Source: Bacteroidales bacterium | GTDB lineage: Bacteria > Bacteroidota > Bacteroidia > Bacteroidales > P3 | DNA: 44,832 nt | Assembly (NCBI GenBank): GCA_017448905.1 | Contig: JAFSKP010000155.1 | Span: 1 to 44,832, forward strand | Reading direction: 5' to 3' | Part shown: positions 38,501 through 44,832 of the stretch, one piece after another | Numbering within the stretch: the stretch's first letter is position 1 | How the letters are laid out: each line of letters starts with the position of its first letter | The notes under the pieces: generated by a model | The model's database searches: none | What the model was told of the DNA's origin: nothing | What the model saw: the letters and a program-made list of their open reading frames with translations, nothing else | Translations under genes and position numbers: made by a program

Positions 38501-41500
38501 GAACAATGGCTCCATCTCGGTCCCTGCCATTATCGACAGTCTCCCGTTGCCTGACTATGGCGGAACGGCCAATGCGCAACAGCTGGGCGAACTCAGAGCC
38601 CTCCATCTGGTGAAGGGTACTTCCGACACTATGATTGTCGAGGTGGAGAACAGCGACAAAGGTAACGACATCTCCACCACCGCCTGGCTCTCTGTATGGA
38701 TAGATGTCGACCGCGACGGCAGTTTCTTGTTTAACGCAATGAATGCTCCTGACAGTGCCACTATGTATGACTACCCGAACACCGAGATTTTCTATCATGA
38801 CACCATTGTGGCCAGCCATCCCAAGAAATTCCTCCTCACGCTGCCTGAAAACATACGCACGGGCTACACCCGTATGCGTGTCGTTGTGCAGCAGGGTGCC
38901 TACAAGCCCCAAGGGTTCATCGATAAGACCATCACGTTCGGATGTGTGCATGACTACCTGCTCTACATAGAGGATGTGCCGACGGATATCGACGTCGCCG
39001 CATCACGCATCGTGGCTCCCCGCTCCAAGTTTATTGGCGGCAATACGGGCTACAATGCCGGCGACTCGGTGACGGTGTCGGTTCAGATCACCAACAAGGG
39101 TGGACAGCCTATCAACGGTGCCACGGTGAGCTACCGCTTTCAGAATACCCATGAGGCTATCCATTCCGGTACCGTCAACTTCAACGGTACCCTTGGCCGT
39201 GGCGAGAGCGCTGTCGTGGATCTCCCCAGCCGTGTCTTCGCCGAAGGTGTCACCAACCTGCGTTGTGTCGTCACTACTCCTGGTGATACCCTCAATCTCA
39301 ACGACACGCTTCTCTACCAGTACTACCGCGCCCCTATCAAGACGCTCATCTATTTCGACGACTTCGAGGGTCTCAGCGAATGGTTCACACCGAGAGGCTA
39401 TTCACCATTCAATGTCAACCTCTGGCAGCGTGGCCGTTCGCACAAACCCAACATCATGGCCTGTGTCAGCGACTCCAATGTCATGGCTACCAATCTCAAC
39501 GGTTTCGTGAGTGTTTCTGCCACGGGTAACGTCAGCTATGCCTATACCCCCATCTTCGACATCTCTGTGCTGCGTCCCGACACGCTCGATTTGTGGGTGG
39601 CCCGCGACATGGCCGAGGGTCATCTGTCGTGTATCGAATACTGCGACTATATGGGCCGTTGGATCAATATCTCTACCGGACAGGACACCCTGTGGTACAA
39701 CACGGGTTCCGGCTGGGATTCGGTAAGTTCCGGCTACGGATATGAGTTCTGCCGATTCCCGCTATCTAAGATTGGCAGCGACTTCCAGCAGCGTCTGCAG
39801 TTCCGCATGGTCTATAAGGCCGAGACGGAGTCCATGGCGTGTGACGGCATCGCCATCGACGACTTCAAGGTCGGTCGTGCCCGACGCAATCTTGATGTCG
39901 GTGTCATCGCAATTACCTACCCTGTGTTGCCCAAGTTCGGTCAGACCATCAATCCCAAGGTCATCATCAAGAACTATGGTCTTGACACTCTCTACAGCAT
40001 CGAACTGGCCTATCTGCCCTACGGCAGCAACCTGGCCAAGATAGGCACATACGTCAACGATGATGGCCTTCTCCCGGGTGCCACCGACCTCTTCGAGTTC
40101 AACTCTCCTTTCGTGGTCCGCAACGATTTCCCAGACACTTTCTCCATCTGTTCCTACACCACTGTCAATATGGATCTCTACCGTGACAACGACAGTGTCT
40201 GCGCCGAATTCGGCTTGGCACCGCTCGACAACGACATGGGCATGGTCTCGTTCCAGAGTCCGCTCGAACGTTGCATCGCTGGCGATTCGATTGTTGTCAC
40301 CACACGTATCCGCAACTTCGGACAGGCCCCTGTGGCGTCGGCAGAGGTTACCTATATCTTCAACGGCACGTTCCGCGTCACCGAGACGGTCAACTTTGTC
40401 GAAATCCTAGGCCATGAACTCGGCTCGTTCGAGTTCCTGAACTATTCCTTCAAACAGAAGTTCCGCTCCTCGATGGGTATCATGAACCTTATGGCTTTCG
40501 TACACATGGATAACGACGACTACGTCTACAACGACACCATCGCCATGAAGGTGCAGGGACTCTCGGCTATTGTCGACCTCAAGGCTCGTGCCGTTGTGGT
40601 CAACACCTCTAACCAGAACGCCACCAGAATGCAGGTTATCATCGACAATGTCGGAGCACGTTCCGTCAGCGAATTCAGGGTCGGCTTCTGGTATTACAAT
40701 GACACTTCGACGCTCATCGAAACCACCTACCATTGCCCGACTCCGTTCCCGGCACTCTCCTCTATCTACTTCCAGTTTGACAATGCGTTGACTCCTCACG
40801 AACAGTATTACAGGTACGTCACAGCCTATGTCAAGACCGACGGAGATGTCGACCCCAGCAATGACACCACCGACGTCATCGTCGAACGCTGGGAAGACCT
40901 ACACGCCATTCGTGTCCTCGTCGAAGAGAACCGTACCGACTCCTGCCGGGTCCGTTTCGAGTTCGAGAACCTTGGGAATGTCGTTTCGCGTTCGGACCAG
41001 AAACTCTTTGTCTCAGGTCGTATCAATGGACAATACATCGAAGGCACATATGGAGATTTAGGCATCGAACCTGGTCGTGTCTATTATGTCGATCTGCCCA
41101 AGAAGATTCTCAAGAACCACGAGCGCCAATATACGGGCTACCTTGAGCTGTCCAAGACCGGCGACAACAATCCTGATAATAACCAGACCACGCGTATAGA
41201 GGTTGTCAACTACCTCGGCATACCGCTGGCGGTACGCGAGGGAGGTATGCGCCTTGACCAGAACTACCCGAACCCATTCGACAACACTACCCGTATCGAC
41301 TTCTATCTGCCCTCGTCAGGCAGCGTGCGTTTCTTCGTCATGGACGAGCTCGGACGCCTGGTGTTCCAGAAGGTTGGCGAGTACGGCAGCGGTGACAACT
41401 CCATACGCTATGATGCCGGTGACCTTACCTCGGGCGTTTACTACTATGGTATCGAGAAAGATGGCAAGCGCCTCATGCGCCGCATGGTTCTGAAACACTA

Positions 41501-41501
41501 A
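29583..41501 (+). CDS. Giant T9SS-secreted multidomain surface protein
   Basis: Protein of 3,972 residues with a signal peptide (residues 1-22) and a type A T9SS sorting domain (from about 3,882; NYPNPFDNTTRI, LTSGVYYYGIEKDGK), so it should cross the outer membrane and be anchored or released. In order: a MAM/jelly-roll-like region (25-225); about twelve CARDB-like units marked by N-x-G strings (near 560, 1131, 1550, 1941, 2493, 2602, 2837, 3167, 3460, 3574, 3685, 3794); a lamin-tail-like unit (about 1340); two parallel beta-helix regions (about 658-1060 and 2024-2463); three Ig-like units of the YWYSD / RWYQD type (near 1250, 1660, 2710); a GEVED-like domain (about 2940-3127); and a second MAM-like DDFEGLSEW segment (3257-3433). 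No protease or glycosidase motif is seen, so adhesion or matrix binding is the best guess. It is a single uninterrupted frame. Confidence 0.88.
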   Translation: MKKRSLLLSLIFLLLAFTAQSQIVTKYQQGFEATGENYSYTVTSGNATAVTNYYSSGSRALKLPHTITETVVVLDTIDFSDNGSYQYAYLEFMHICDVSPLATSGPTSVATVEVKVLNPQGSQDWQVLGGNDSYDASWGGGSTEFIGNSSFSEMSYPIWTGATTRNTWWKLERFKLFQFLNGVDLANRKLLVRFRLHARTIGYQAGVHEEAWYIDRIKVSASPNSMLIPIIDMVDYPDNEVYPNSRSARIAVDFSTTLTQGMCNDSVYMEYQLGRSAQVVKRTLTPVANHTGRYQGYIPFCGYDTTVRFRVIGKDNSINHNTASYPLDPTAWGEFHFTRGTEQTYTPISSNSSSGNNTMPFPSYGDYKCEILYDSAELSQVFKPGAITQLRFPVAANVSNSTRNRFIVKMSNVVSGVEFPSNSKFYTEYQKLVYDSSLVITQNNNTLGTINLQDTFFYAGKGLRITMISDNVSSDPSAVSVRTANAPNNSTDKGAIHIGFDVAYNFSPFTSDFFQQGSLVTTRPNFYFRTLRNAPLLYDCGVSGFIHPNDSTPAVAYSPNNVVVTLKNYGSQPINAVRIYYQVDDSTHKYYDWTGTLAGGGSTDVTISTTQRYTPGYHEMLAWVDDSVTSAGLRFRDHEPFNDTLWTRFIACDGPMRGIRTVGNPGDDYATLDRFLYAVSQCGVDSVLTVKMAPGVYYGPVVIPFIPGASATNYVQFEPHGTANSVLFNAPTPAVGSTLLTNAVVNMQQTRHVRFKDINFGSNATQSRATYLVRMGTNSVDCQFINCIFTEGQGVGVSESFMTASSLLYSGGADSLLVRGCHFYRGTQGLNLVGPAQDNKARGSRVLSSFFEHQNVNSIIVRNQIDAEVDSNTCDQVYSNSSYAILLQDCSGATRVTRNTVYVTSGASCIGATNFFGSASGYAVVANNMLISADDGQSNMLTTPLNIITADHAKVIFNSIKMTAPQRNGIAAATFGGGILSNSYFYNNIVGCYDTLNCAFSYIPTDTSVNYIGYNIYYSLSPVLNKYDGINCYTMANWLSHLPSDFNSQNVNPGFLNITATDLRSYSQNVKAHGVPFAEVTNDIFDTLRNSTTPCVGAFEFSALPYDFEIIEFVEPYDEYCVAPTAAPLRVVIKNSGVNAYNPATQTMQLTYSRGTQPGQMAPGVSGNVVINRVIPALDTIIFNTGATIPFPTNGNSDTTYKLYAWLTSTFDPNPANDTSLTTVTSHYHYPAPTGLTHNSSYGNPATVTVNNGLQTWYSNVYTASTQHQSTVYWYSDVNAEPIWRGNTLTTAPLYQDTTFYIRQRRDFPLVKITEVQFAQNLPGVTYPMPLWMNGQSSFAVELTNVGDYPASLEGDTLQTVSNTSNLRHVYRFPNVTIQPGQTLVVQFVTSLNNIDSTKYLPSGKRIVPSQTANLGVVYRSGGRIMDALAINNIKSQNDWNNLNVPNYVWFGPEIKLVDTIPSAGFTRISWPTTTSSYTNSNIQWRYATDDSRMTLGTTDTRLIRYTDNGCPGDTASVHIHLIDLPNVDMVVNEFNLSDGCGMGVTPITVTVENRGAQPSQQVVLHYKATAITQYPGQALAVQQCSDTISASMAANSQLTHTFSVSPDFTVASASADFDFVVWVEKQSADVITFNDTVRMSLTSMYMPTAPNVKTYDTVVYDNVLTLTSLTQLTDSLAWYDRHMNPLDTCNVYVTGHIYEPDTFYVSAFGARINQLHIGTLGATNNYNAYPAVFNPNKRFVREQYLFTAQELIAAGHSAGPIQTVSFYLDTILAPAGTMTFTDYVLSIGTTNTSNFSSNNNWKTVNQYFSASSIVLSNANRGWVTHNLNNAFIWNGTDNIVIEVTRGMDAAITQGAKIRYTIGPSNSVIYKNDNNNSVAAFSGNGSRSNKRPDVLLGFVDYGCEGPVSPIYVAVINIPDADAALSWPDTAVAYSSCSPTPIQVALRNMGGQSIPSYTIDYWIDGQHGLYSSTQSLAANTIETLTVTNHLFTPGRHSLRVAVNVSGDTVQSNDTISKLINVRFCGGHYSIGTGGLYANFSAAVDTLMNAGVDGNVVFDVANGTYVEQINLGAIDGVSPTSTVVFRGDDNNPSNVTLRYAPVQANNYVLNIDGAEYVSFKGIKFASRGSGNYNHVISVANARQIRFDSVNIVTKGGLNNANASCLIIGDEVYSIYVTNSVIDSGYCGIRSDRTAVGLSEGVYITGNTIHNFMVNGITLRRIDDVHIVNNEIATGANTSRALTGIFVAQHEGPISVERNNVVLSDNTNGAKVGIRLVNISAANATMSLVSNNMCAMVGKNNNTTAAISIDSSSWMNVFFNTCRIVPLAYNGGTQTSKVLYVGTTSSQISIMNNTLCHDGAGYALYVQNAGNVMNCNFNDYYVKNDAGDFANFGNSDCLSLDDLRQANHMDDNSWNLKPYFVSNTDLHYSMGTLCERAQYNTLVPLDIDGLIRPQIPSPTIGAHEFERPNHNIAVMEIYSPTLGTDNVESDTLWVCVKLTNDGTSTESNLHWYAYIQGQPTLRTTNHNVDEMLPQDTLYDCNYIVMPLGVIDTQVVVVEFPLAGDAEPTNNTLSSTFFLHNAYNLQAISTHIYDESGCRLQNTEVGITLRNIGRKIFTAGTQVPIGFQAILQTAGLTVPTLPTSFVETTTLATDVEPNADIEIHFQQRANLYPTGNDKDIVVRARSWSSYQWDQKPATDTTSYTSHNSYYTPKSPVGVDIHIPYASWDTLHATQTDTPPTGSVIHRPIRWYQDSLQEPPFYSPSNYNASTTWNTPQYFRDTTYFLSCVSAHGTNPASTCTSYYSPVHVFINPRVAVDMAVLEVTEPRDNRVYMTYDSVKVRIINYGSQTQNSIPVRYQLYDRNMNIMQDVLETCTASIAPDSTYIYRFDSLITIPSWTYPDNEYYVRAWTEMPNEAVPINDSMRFMQQFFAVPDNNYPEAVVENKPGLDITRVAYSSMDNYVSPAGHMYINFTNATMNNGSISVPAIIDSLPLPDYGGTANAQQLGELRALHLVKGTSDTMIVEVENSDKGNDISTTAWLSVWIDVDRDGSFLFNAMNAPDSATMYDYPNTEIFYHDTIVASHPKKFLLTLPENIRTGYTRMRVVVQQGAYKPQGFIDKTITFGCVHDYLLYIEDVPTDIDVAASRIVAPRSKFIGGNTGYNAGDSVTVSVQITNKGGQPINGATVSYRFQNTHEAIHSGTVNFNGTLGRGESAVVDLPSRVFAEGVTNLRCVVTTPGDTLNLNDTLLYQYYRAPIKTLIYFDDFEGLSEWFTPRGYSPFNVNLWQRGRSHKPNIMACVSDSNVMATNLNGFVSVSATGNVSYAYTPIFDISVLRPDTLDLWVARDMAEGHLSCIEYCDYMGRWINISTGQDTLWYNTGSGWDSVSSGYGYEFCRFPLSKIGSDFQQRLQFRMVYKAETESMACDGIAIDDFKVGRARRNLDVGVIAITYPVLPKFGQTINPKVIIKNYGLDTLYSIELAYLPYGSNLAKIGTYVNDDGLLPGATDLFEFNSPFVVRNDFPDTFSICSYTTVNMDLYRDNDSVCAEFGLAPLDNDMGMVSFQSPLERCIAGDSIVVTTRIRNFGQAPVASAEVTYIFNGTFRVTETVNFVEILGHELGSFEFLNYSFKQKFRSSMGIMNLMAFVHMDNDDYVYNDTIAMKVQGLSAIVDLKARAVVVNTSNQNATRMQVIIDNVGARSVSEFRVGFWYYNDTSTLIETTYHCPTPFPALSSIYFQFDNALTPHEQYYRYVTAYVKTDGDVDPSNDTTDVIVERWEDLHAIRVLVEENRTDSCRVRFEFENLGNVVSRSDQKLFVSGRINGQYIEGTYGDLGIEPGRVYYVDLPKKILKNHERQYTGYLELSKTGDNNPDNNQTTRIEVVNYLGIPLAVREGGMRLDQNYPNPFDNTTRIDFYLPSSGSVRFFVMDELGRLVFQKVGEYGSGDNSIRYDAGDLTSGVYYYGIEKDGKRLMRRMVLKH

Positions 41502-41583
41502 CACTCAAATATCACCGCTCATCAATCTCAAAGGTTTCATAGACCACATTCGCGAGGAGCACCTTGTCGCCGAAGGGCAGAGG

Positions 41584-42930
41584 GTGCTCCTCGCCGTCAG
41601 CGGTGGACGCGATTCGGTCACCCTGTTCGACCTCATGTGTCGTGCTGGCTACGATGTCGGTGTGGCACACTGCAATTTTCATCTCCGTCCGGGCGACAGC
41701 GACCGCGATGAGGCTTTCGTGCGGCGATTGGCCGCTGAGCGTTCACTCCCCTGTCATGTGGCACAGTTTGATACCCTTGCTTACGCGTCGGCTCACGGAC
41801 TGTCGGTTGAGGAAGCAGCCCGTGACTTGCGTTACGCTTTCTTCGAGCAGCTGCGTGTTCAGGAGGGTTACGACCTTGTTGCTACGGCCCATCACCGCGA
41901 CGATGCCATCGAGACTTTTTTCATCAACCTGTTGCGCGGCACCGGCATCGGAGGCTTGCATGGCATCCCTCCCAGGAACAACCATGTTGTTCGCCCCTTG
42001 CTCCCCTACGGACGTGACGATATCGACGCTTACGTGTCGGAACAACGGTTGCCCTACGTTGATGACAGCACCAATATGCAGCCTCTTTTTCTTCGCAACC
42101 GTATCCGTCTGCAGCTGATTCCTCTTTTGCGCGACATTTCGCCATCGTTCGATGATGTCATGCAATCCAATATGCGCCATTTGACGGATGCCGGCACCGT
42201 GTACCGCAAAGCAGTGGAGCGAATACGCGACGAGGTTCTTGGCGGCGATGGCGACTCTTTTGCTATCGATATTGCACGGCTCAGAAAGTATGAGCCTCTT
42301 GATACGCTGCTCTTTGAGCTGCTGCGTCCTTTCGGGTTCAACGGCGCCGTTGCCTCGCAGGTGGCGGCATCGCTTGATGCCCAAAGCGGCAAGCGTTTCC
42401 TGTCGCCGTCTCACACGCTTCTGAAAGACAGGGACAGGCTGCTTGTCACTCCGTCAAACAGCCACCTTCGCCTTTTGTCTCAAGAACAAGACTGTCAGGA
42501 GCATGGCAGGAATGACTTTTTTCTGATTTATGAGGACACTGATTTGTCCGCCCTGCCAATACCGTTAGCGATGGAAGTGCGTTCTTATGACGGCACAGTT
42601 CCGCGTCTCTCGAGAAATGAGGCTTGGTTCGACCGCAGTCAGTTGACATATCCTCTGGTGCTACGCCATTGGCGTAATGGCGACCGTTTCCGTCCTTACG
42701 GCATGAGTGGTACGCGGTTGGTCAGCGACCTTTTCATCGACCTGAAGCTGTCGCTGGATGCCAAGGCTGACGCGTGGCTGCTGGTTGACGGCGACGGCGA
42801 TGCTGCCGACTCGTGTGCGGATGGGGGCAATGGTACAATACTGTGGGTCGTCGGCCATCGCGCGGCACACCATGCCGTCGTCACTCCGGCCACTACCGAG
42901 GTGGTAGCTTTCCGATGCGCTGTCCGTTAG
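41584..42930 (+). CDS. tilS: tRNA(Ile)-lysidine synthase
   Basis: N-type ATP pyrophosphatase that converts C34 of tRNA-Ile(CAU) to lysidine; 448 residues from GTG 41584. The PP-loop is LLAVSGGRDSVTL, with VAHCNFHLRPGDSDRDEAF, ATAHHRDDAIETF, LLRGTGIGGL and FLRNRIRLQLIPLL. The C-terminal TilS domain has LRHWRNGDRFRPYGMSG. The GTG start removes the helix normally preceding the first strand. In-frame sequence upstream (41521-41583) reads like that helix (LKGFIDHIREEHLVAEGQRV) but contains no ATG, GTG or TTG back to the stop at 41491. True initiation may therefore use ATC 41521, ATA or ATT. It begins within 82 bases of the giant gene's stop. Confidence 0.93.
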   Translation: MLLAVSGGRDSVTLFDLMCRAGYDVGVAHCNFHLRPGDSDRDEAFVRRLAAERSLPCHVAQFDTLAYASAHGLSVEEAARDLRYAFFEQLRVQEGYDLVATAHHRDDAIETFFINLLRGTGIGGLHGIPPRNNHVVRPLLPYGRDDIDAYVSEQRLPYVDDSTNMQPLFLRNRIRLQLIPLLRDISPSFDDVMQSNMRHLTDAGTVYRKAVERIRDEVLGGDGDSFAIDIARLRKYEPLDTLLFELLRPFGFNGAVASQVAASLDAQSGKRFLSPSHTLLKDRDRLLVTPSNSHLRLLSQEQDCQEHGRNDFFLIYEDTDLSALPIPLAMEVRSYDGTVPRLSRNEAWFDRSQLTYPLVLRHWRNGDRFRPYGMSGTRLVSDLFIDLKLSLDAKADAWLLVDGDGDAADSCADGGNGTILWVVGHRAAHHAVVTPATTEVVAFRCAVR

Positions 42931-42936
42931 GAGAGG

Positions 42937-44832
42937 TCACGAAAGGGTTTGTTCCTCCTTGGTGTCGGGACTCGACGGTGGCATCTCGATGATTTGGCCA
43001 TGCTCTTTGAAGTGTTCGAAGAGAGCGTTGTAGAAACGGTTCTTGGTGAGGGTCCTGCTGTTGCCGATGATGATGAGCTTCATGCGGGCGCGGGTGATGG
43101 CGACGTTCATACGCCGCAGGTCGCCCAGGAAGCCTATCTGCCCTTCGTCGTTGTCGCGTACCATGCTGATGACTATCACGTCGCGCTCTTGCCCTTGGAA
43201 GCCGTCGACGGTGTGGACGCTGATTTGGTCGCGGAGGCGGCGGTAGAAGCGTTGCATCTTGAGGAGCCGTCGTATAAGGCGTACCTGGGCGCGGTAGGGT
43301 GAGATGATGCCGAAGTCGACGTTGTCGCTGACGATGCGTTCGAGGCCTATCATGTCGATGTAGTCGCGCAGGGTATGTGCCACCAGCTTGGCTTCATCGA
43401 CGTTCAGGCGGCTCATGGCTTTGTTCTGTTTCTCGCCGAAGTCGCATTCTGTTGTGTCGAACCAGGTCAGTGGCGTGTCCATGAGGTGCACTACACGGTC
43501 GGCTACTTCGGGGGCTGCCATCAGCTCTCCGTGGTAGAACCATCGTGAGGGGAACGCCATGATATCGCGGTGCATGCGGTATTGCATGTTAAGGAGGGTC
43601 ACACATTCCGGTTTGGAATGCGTGATGTGCTGCATCAGTGTGCTTGACAACCCCTTTCGGGCGGCTTCCACGCATTTGACTGTGGGTGGCAGCTGCTGGT
43701 GGTCGCCGCCGAGGATGACGCGGTCGGCTTTCAGGATTGCGGCCCAGCAGGCGGGTTCGAGTGCTTGAGCCGCTTCGTCGATGAAGAGCGTGCCGAAGTG
43801 GCGGTGTTCCATGATATGGTAGGCACTGCCGATGAGGGTGCAGCTCACTACACTGGCTTGTTCGAAGAGGTCGGAATTGATTTTGATTTCCAGCTCCATC
43901 TGACGTTTTCTGAGACGGCGCAGCTGGTTCTGCCGTTCGCGTGAAGCCTTGTTGCCGGAGGCTTCGCGCAGAGTGCGGCGAATGTTCCACAGCTCAGGGT
44001 AGTCAGGGTGGTCGGCATAGCGTCGTTCATAGCTACATGCCAGCATTTCGTCGCTCATCTTCAGGGGATTGCCTATTCGCAACACGTTGAGGCCGCGTCT
44101 CGACAGCTGCTCGCTGATCCAGTCGACGGCGGCATTGCTGGGGGCGCATACCAGCACCTGGTTTTCGTGTCGCAGGGTCTCGATGATGGCTTCGACCAAT
44201 GTAGTGGTCTTGCCTGTGCCCGGTGGACCGTGGATTATGGCTACATCCATTGCTGCCACAGCTTTACGGATGGCTTCGTTCTGTCTCTCGTTGAGCCACT
44301 GGACCGTTATTGGGGGCAGCTGCCGGAAGCGTGGTTTGATGTTGCCGATCAGTGTCTCTCGCAGGTGGATGAATTTCTCTTCGGTAGAGTGCATGGCCGA
44401 GTGGATGGCTTCGTGCATGACGCGGTACGAGGTGTCGTCGATGGCGGCACGGATGCCCAGAAGTTGTGTCTCGGCTTTGGCCTGCAGTGATATCAGCGAT
44501 GCTTTGTTGGGGAGCTGGATTTGAAGGACGCCCTCTTTGTAGCTGTCGACAAAGCAGAGGTGAGGGAGTTCGACGATGGCGGTACCGTCGGGAGAGAGGT
44601 GGAAGAACACAGCGGGGTGGCCAGGTTCGAAGTCGTTCTCCAACTCGTCTCCGTCACTTTCGTACGATATTGTCAGGATAAGCTGGTTGAGGGCGTTGTA
44701 ACCGGAACCATTGATGGTTATGGGGTATTTGCAGTCGGCCTCGCAGACGCGGCCGCTGATGTTGCCGGCATCGAGCGAGTGGCTGTAGGCGGCACGTTCG
44801 TAGTCCTGCTCCATCTTGAGGAGCTCGTCAAG
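42937..44832 (-). CDS. UPF1/IGHMBP2-like superfamily 1 helicase (5' end outside window)
   Basis: AAA/SF1B-type nucleic-acid helicase. A beta-rich 1B-like region occupies the first ~170 residues seen. Walker A is HGPPGTGKTTTLVEAI, motif II is LFIDEAAQALEPACW, motif III is ILGGDHQQLPPTVK, motif IV lies in NMQYRMHRDIMAFPS, and motifs V/VI are TVDGFQGQERDVIVISMVR and MNVAITRARMKLIIIGN. The frame stays open through the window edge (LDELLK precedes the first Met at 44814), and homologues have a longer charged N-terminus, so the true start is probably beyond 44832. It converges with tilS, with six bases between stops. DNA versus RNA substrate is not determinable. Confidence 0.92.
   Translation of the reverse strand, partial: LDELLKMEQDYERAAYSHSLDAGNISGRVCEADCKYPITINGSGYNALNQLILTISYESDGDELENDFEPGHPAVFFHLSPDGTAIVELPHLCFVDSYKEGVLQIQLPNKASLISLQAKAETQLLGIRAAIDDTSYRVMHEAIHSAMHSTEEKFIHLRETLIGNIKPRFRQLPPITVQWLNERQNEAIRKAVAAMDVAIIHGPPGTGKTTTLVEAIIETLRHENQVLVCAPSNAAVDWISEQLSRRGLNVLRIGNPLKMSDEMLACSYERRYADHPDYPELWNIRRTLREASGNKASRERQNQLRRLRKRQMELEIKINSDLFEQASVVSCTLIGSAYHIMEHRHFGTLFIDEAAQALEPACWAAILKADRVILGGDHQQLPPTVKCVEAARKGLSSTLMQHITHSKPECVTLLNMQYRMHRDIMAFPSRWFYHGELMAAPEVADRVVHLMDTPLTWFDTTECDFGEKQNKAMSRLNVDEAKLVAHTLRDYIDMIGLERIVSDNVDFGIISPYRAQVRLIRRLLKMQRFYRRLRDQISVHTVDGFQGQERDVIVISMVRDNDEGQIGFLGDLRRMNVAITRARMKLIIIGNSRTLTKNRFYNALFEHFKEHGQIIEMPPSSPDTKEEQTLS

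Noticed and set aside
29583..41501. Possible secreted enzyme function of the giant protein, based on its beta-helices
   Set aside because: No pectate-lyase or other catalytic residues could be identified, so a binding or structural role is the safer description.

Overview
The window looks like a chromosomal segment of a member of the order Bacteroidales (Bacteroidota). The evidence is Bacteroidetes-type promoters (TTTG / TAnnTTTG boxes, with a textbook example in front of the tRNA), genes without obvious purine-rich ribosome binding sites, a type IX secretion (T9SS) C-terminal sorting domain, an energy-transducer TonB, a GSCFA-domain protein, a TIGR02757 protein and Bacteroidetes-style ugd and dnaE sequences. 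Coding density is high. I see no prophage, insertion sequence, CRISPR array or rRNA.

Layout. 1-10.5 kb (+): dnaE, a GSCFA protein, ddl, a nitroreductase, a TIGR02757 protein, tonB and an ABC-F ATPase. 10.5-12.7 kb (-): comM/yifB and yraN. 12.9-18.8 kb (+): a nucleotide-sugar operon (UDP-glucose dehydrogenase, UDP-glucuronate epimerase family, CapE-, CapG- and CapF-like enzymes) predicted to supply UDP-uronic acids and UDP-L-FucNAc. It has its own promoter and terminator but no glycosyltransferase. 18.9 kb (-): tRNA-Val(GAC). 19.3-21.9 kb (-): an ECF sigma factor, a one-pass anti-sigma-like protein and an outer-membrane protein with a GIN-like front and a barrel-like tail. Two matching ECF-type promoters precede the sigma gene and the outer-membrane gene. 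22.1-29.2 kb: a Wza-like lipoprotein (+), a flavoprotein and a tandem universal stress protein (-), then ruvB, hutI, a LolD-like ATPase and rlmB (+). 29.6-41.5 kb (+): one gene for a 3,972-residue exported T9SS surface protein with about a dozen CARDB-like units and two beta-helix modules. 41.6-44.8 kb: tilS (+) and a UPF1-like helicase (-) that runs off the window.

The most unusual signals are not classical genes. (1) Imperfect micro-repeat tracts, with units of roughly 7-11 bases, sit at many gene junctions. They often cover stop or start codons. Related tracts also occur in frame inside dnaE (twice) and the GSCFA gene (twice). Three genes next to such tracts are forced to use TTG or GTG starts. 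(2) A ~95-bp repeat, about 80% identical without gaps, lies in two divergent promoter regions. (3) A duplicated GTGTAAGA-N15-CGTCATATA promoter defines a small ECF regulon. (4) tilS has no ATG, GTG or TTG in frame upstream of its PP-loop strand. All conclusions come from reading the sequence and from family knowledge; no database search was run.
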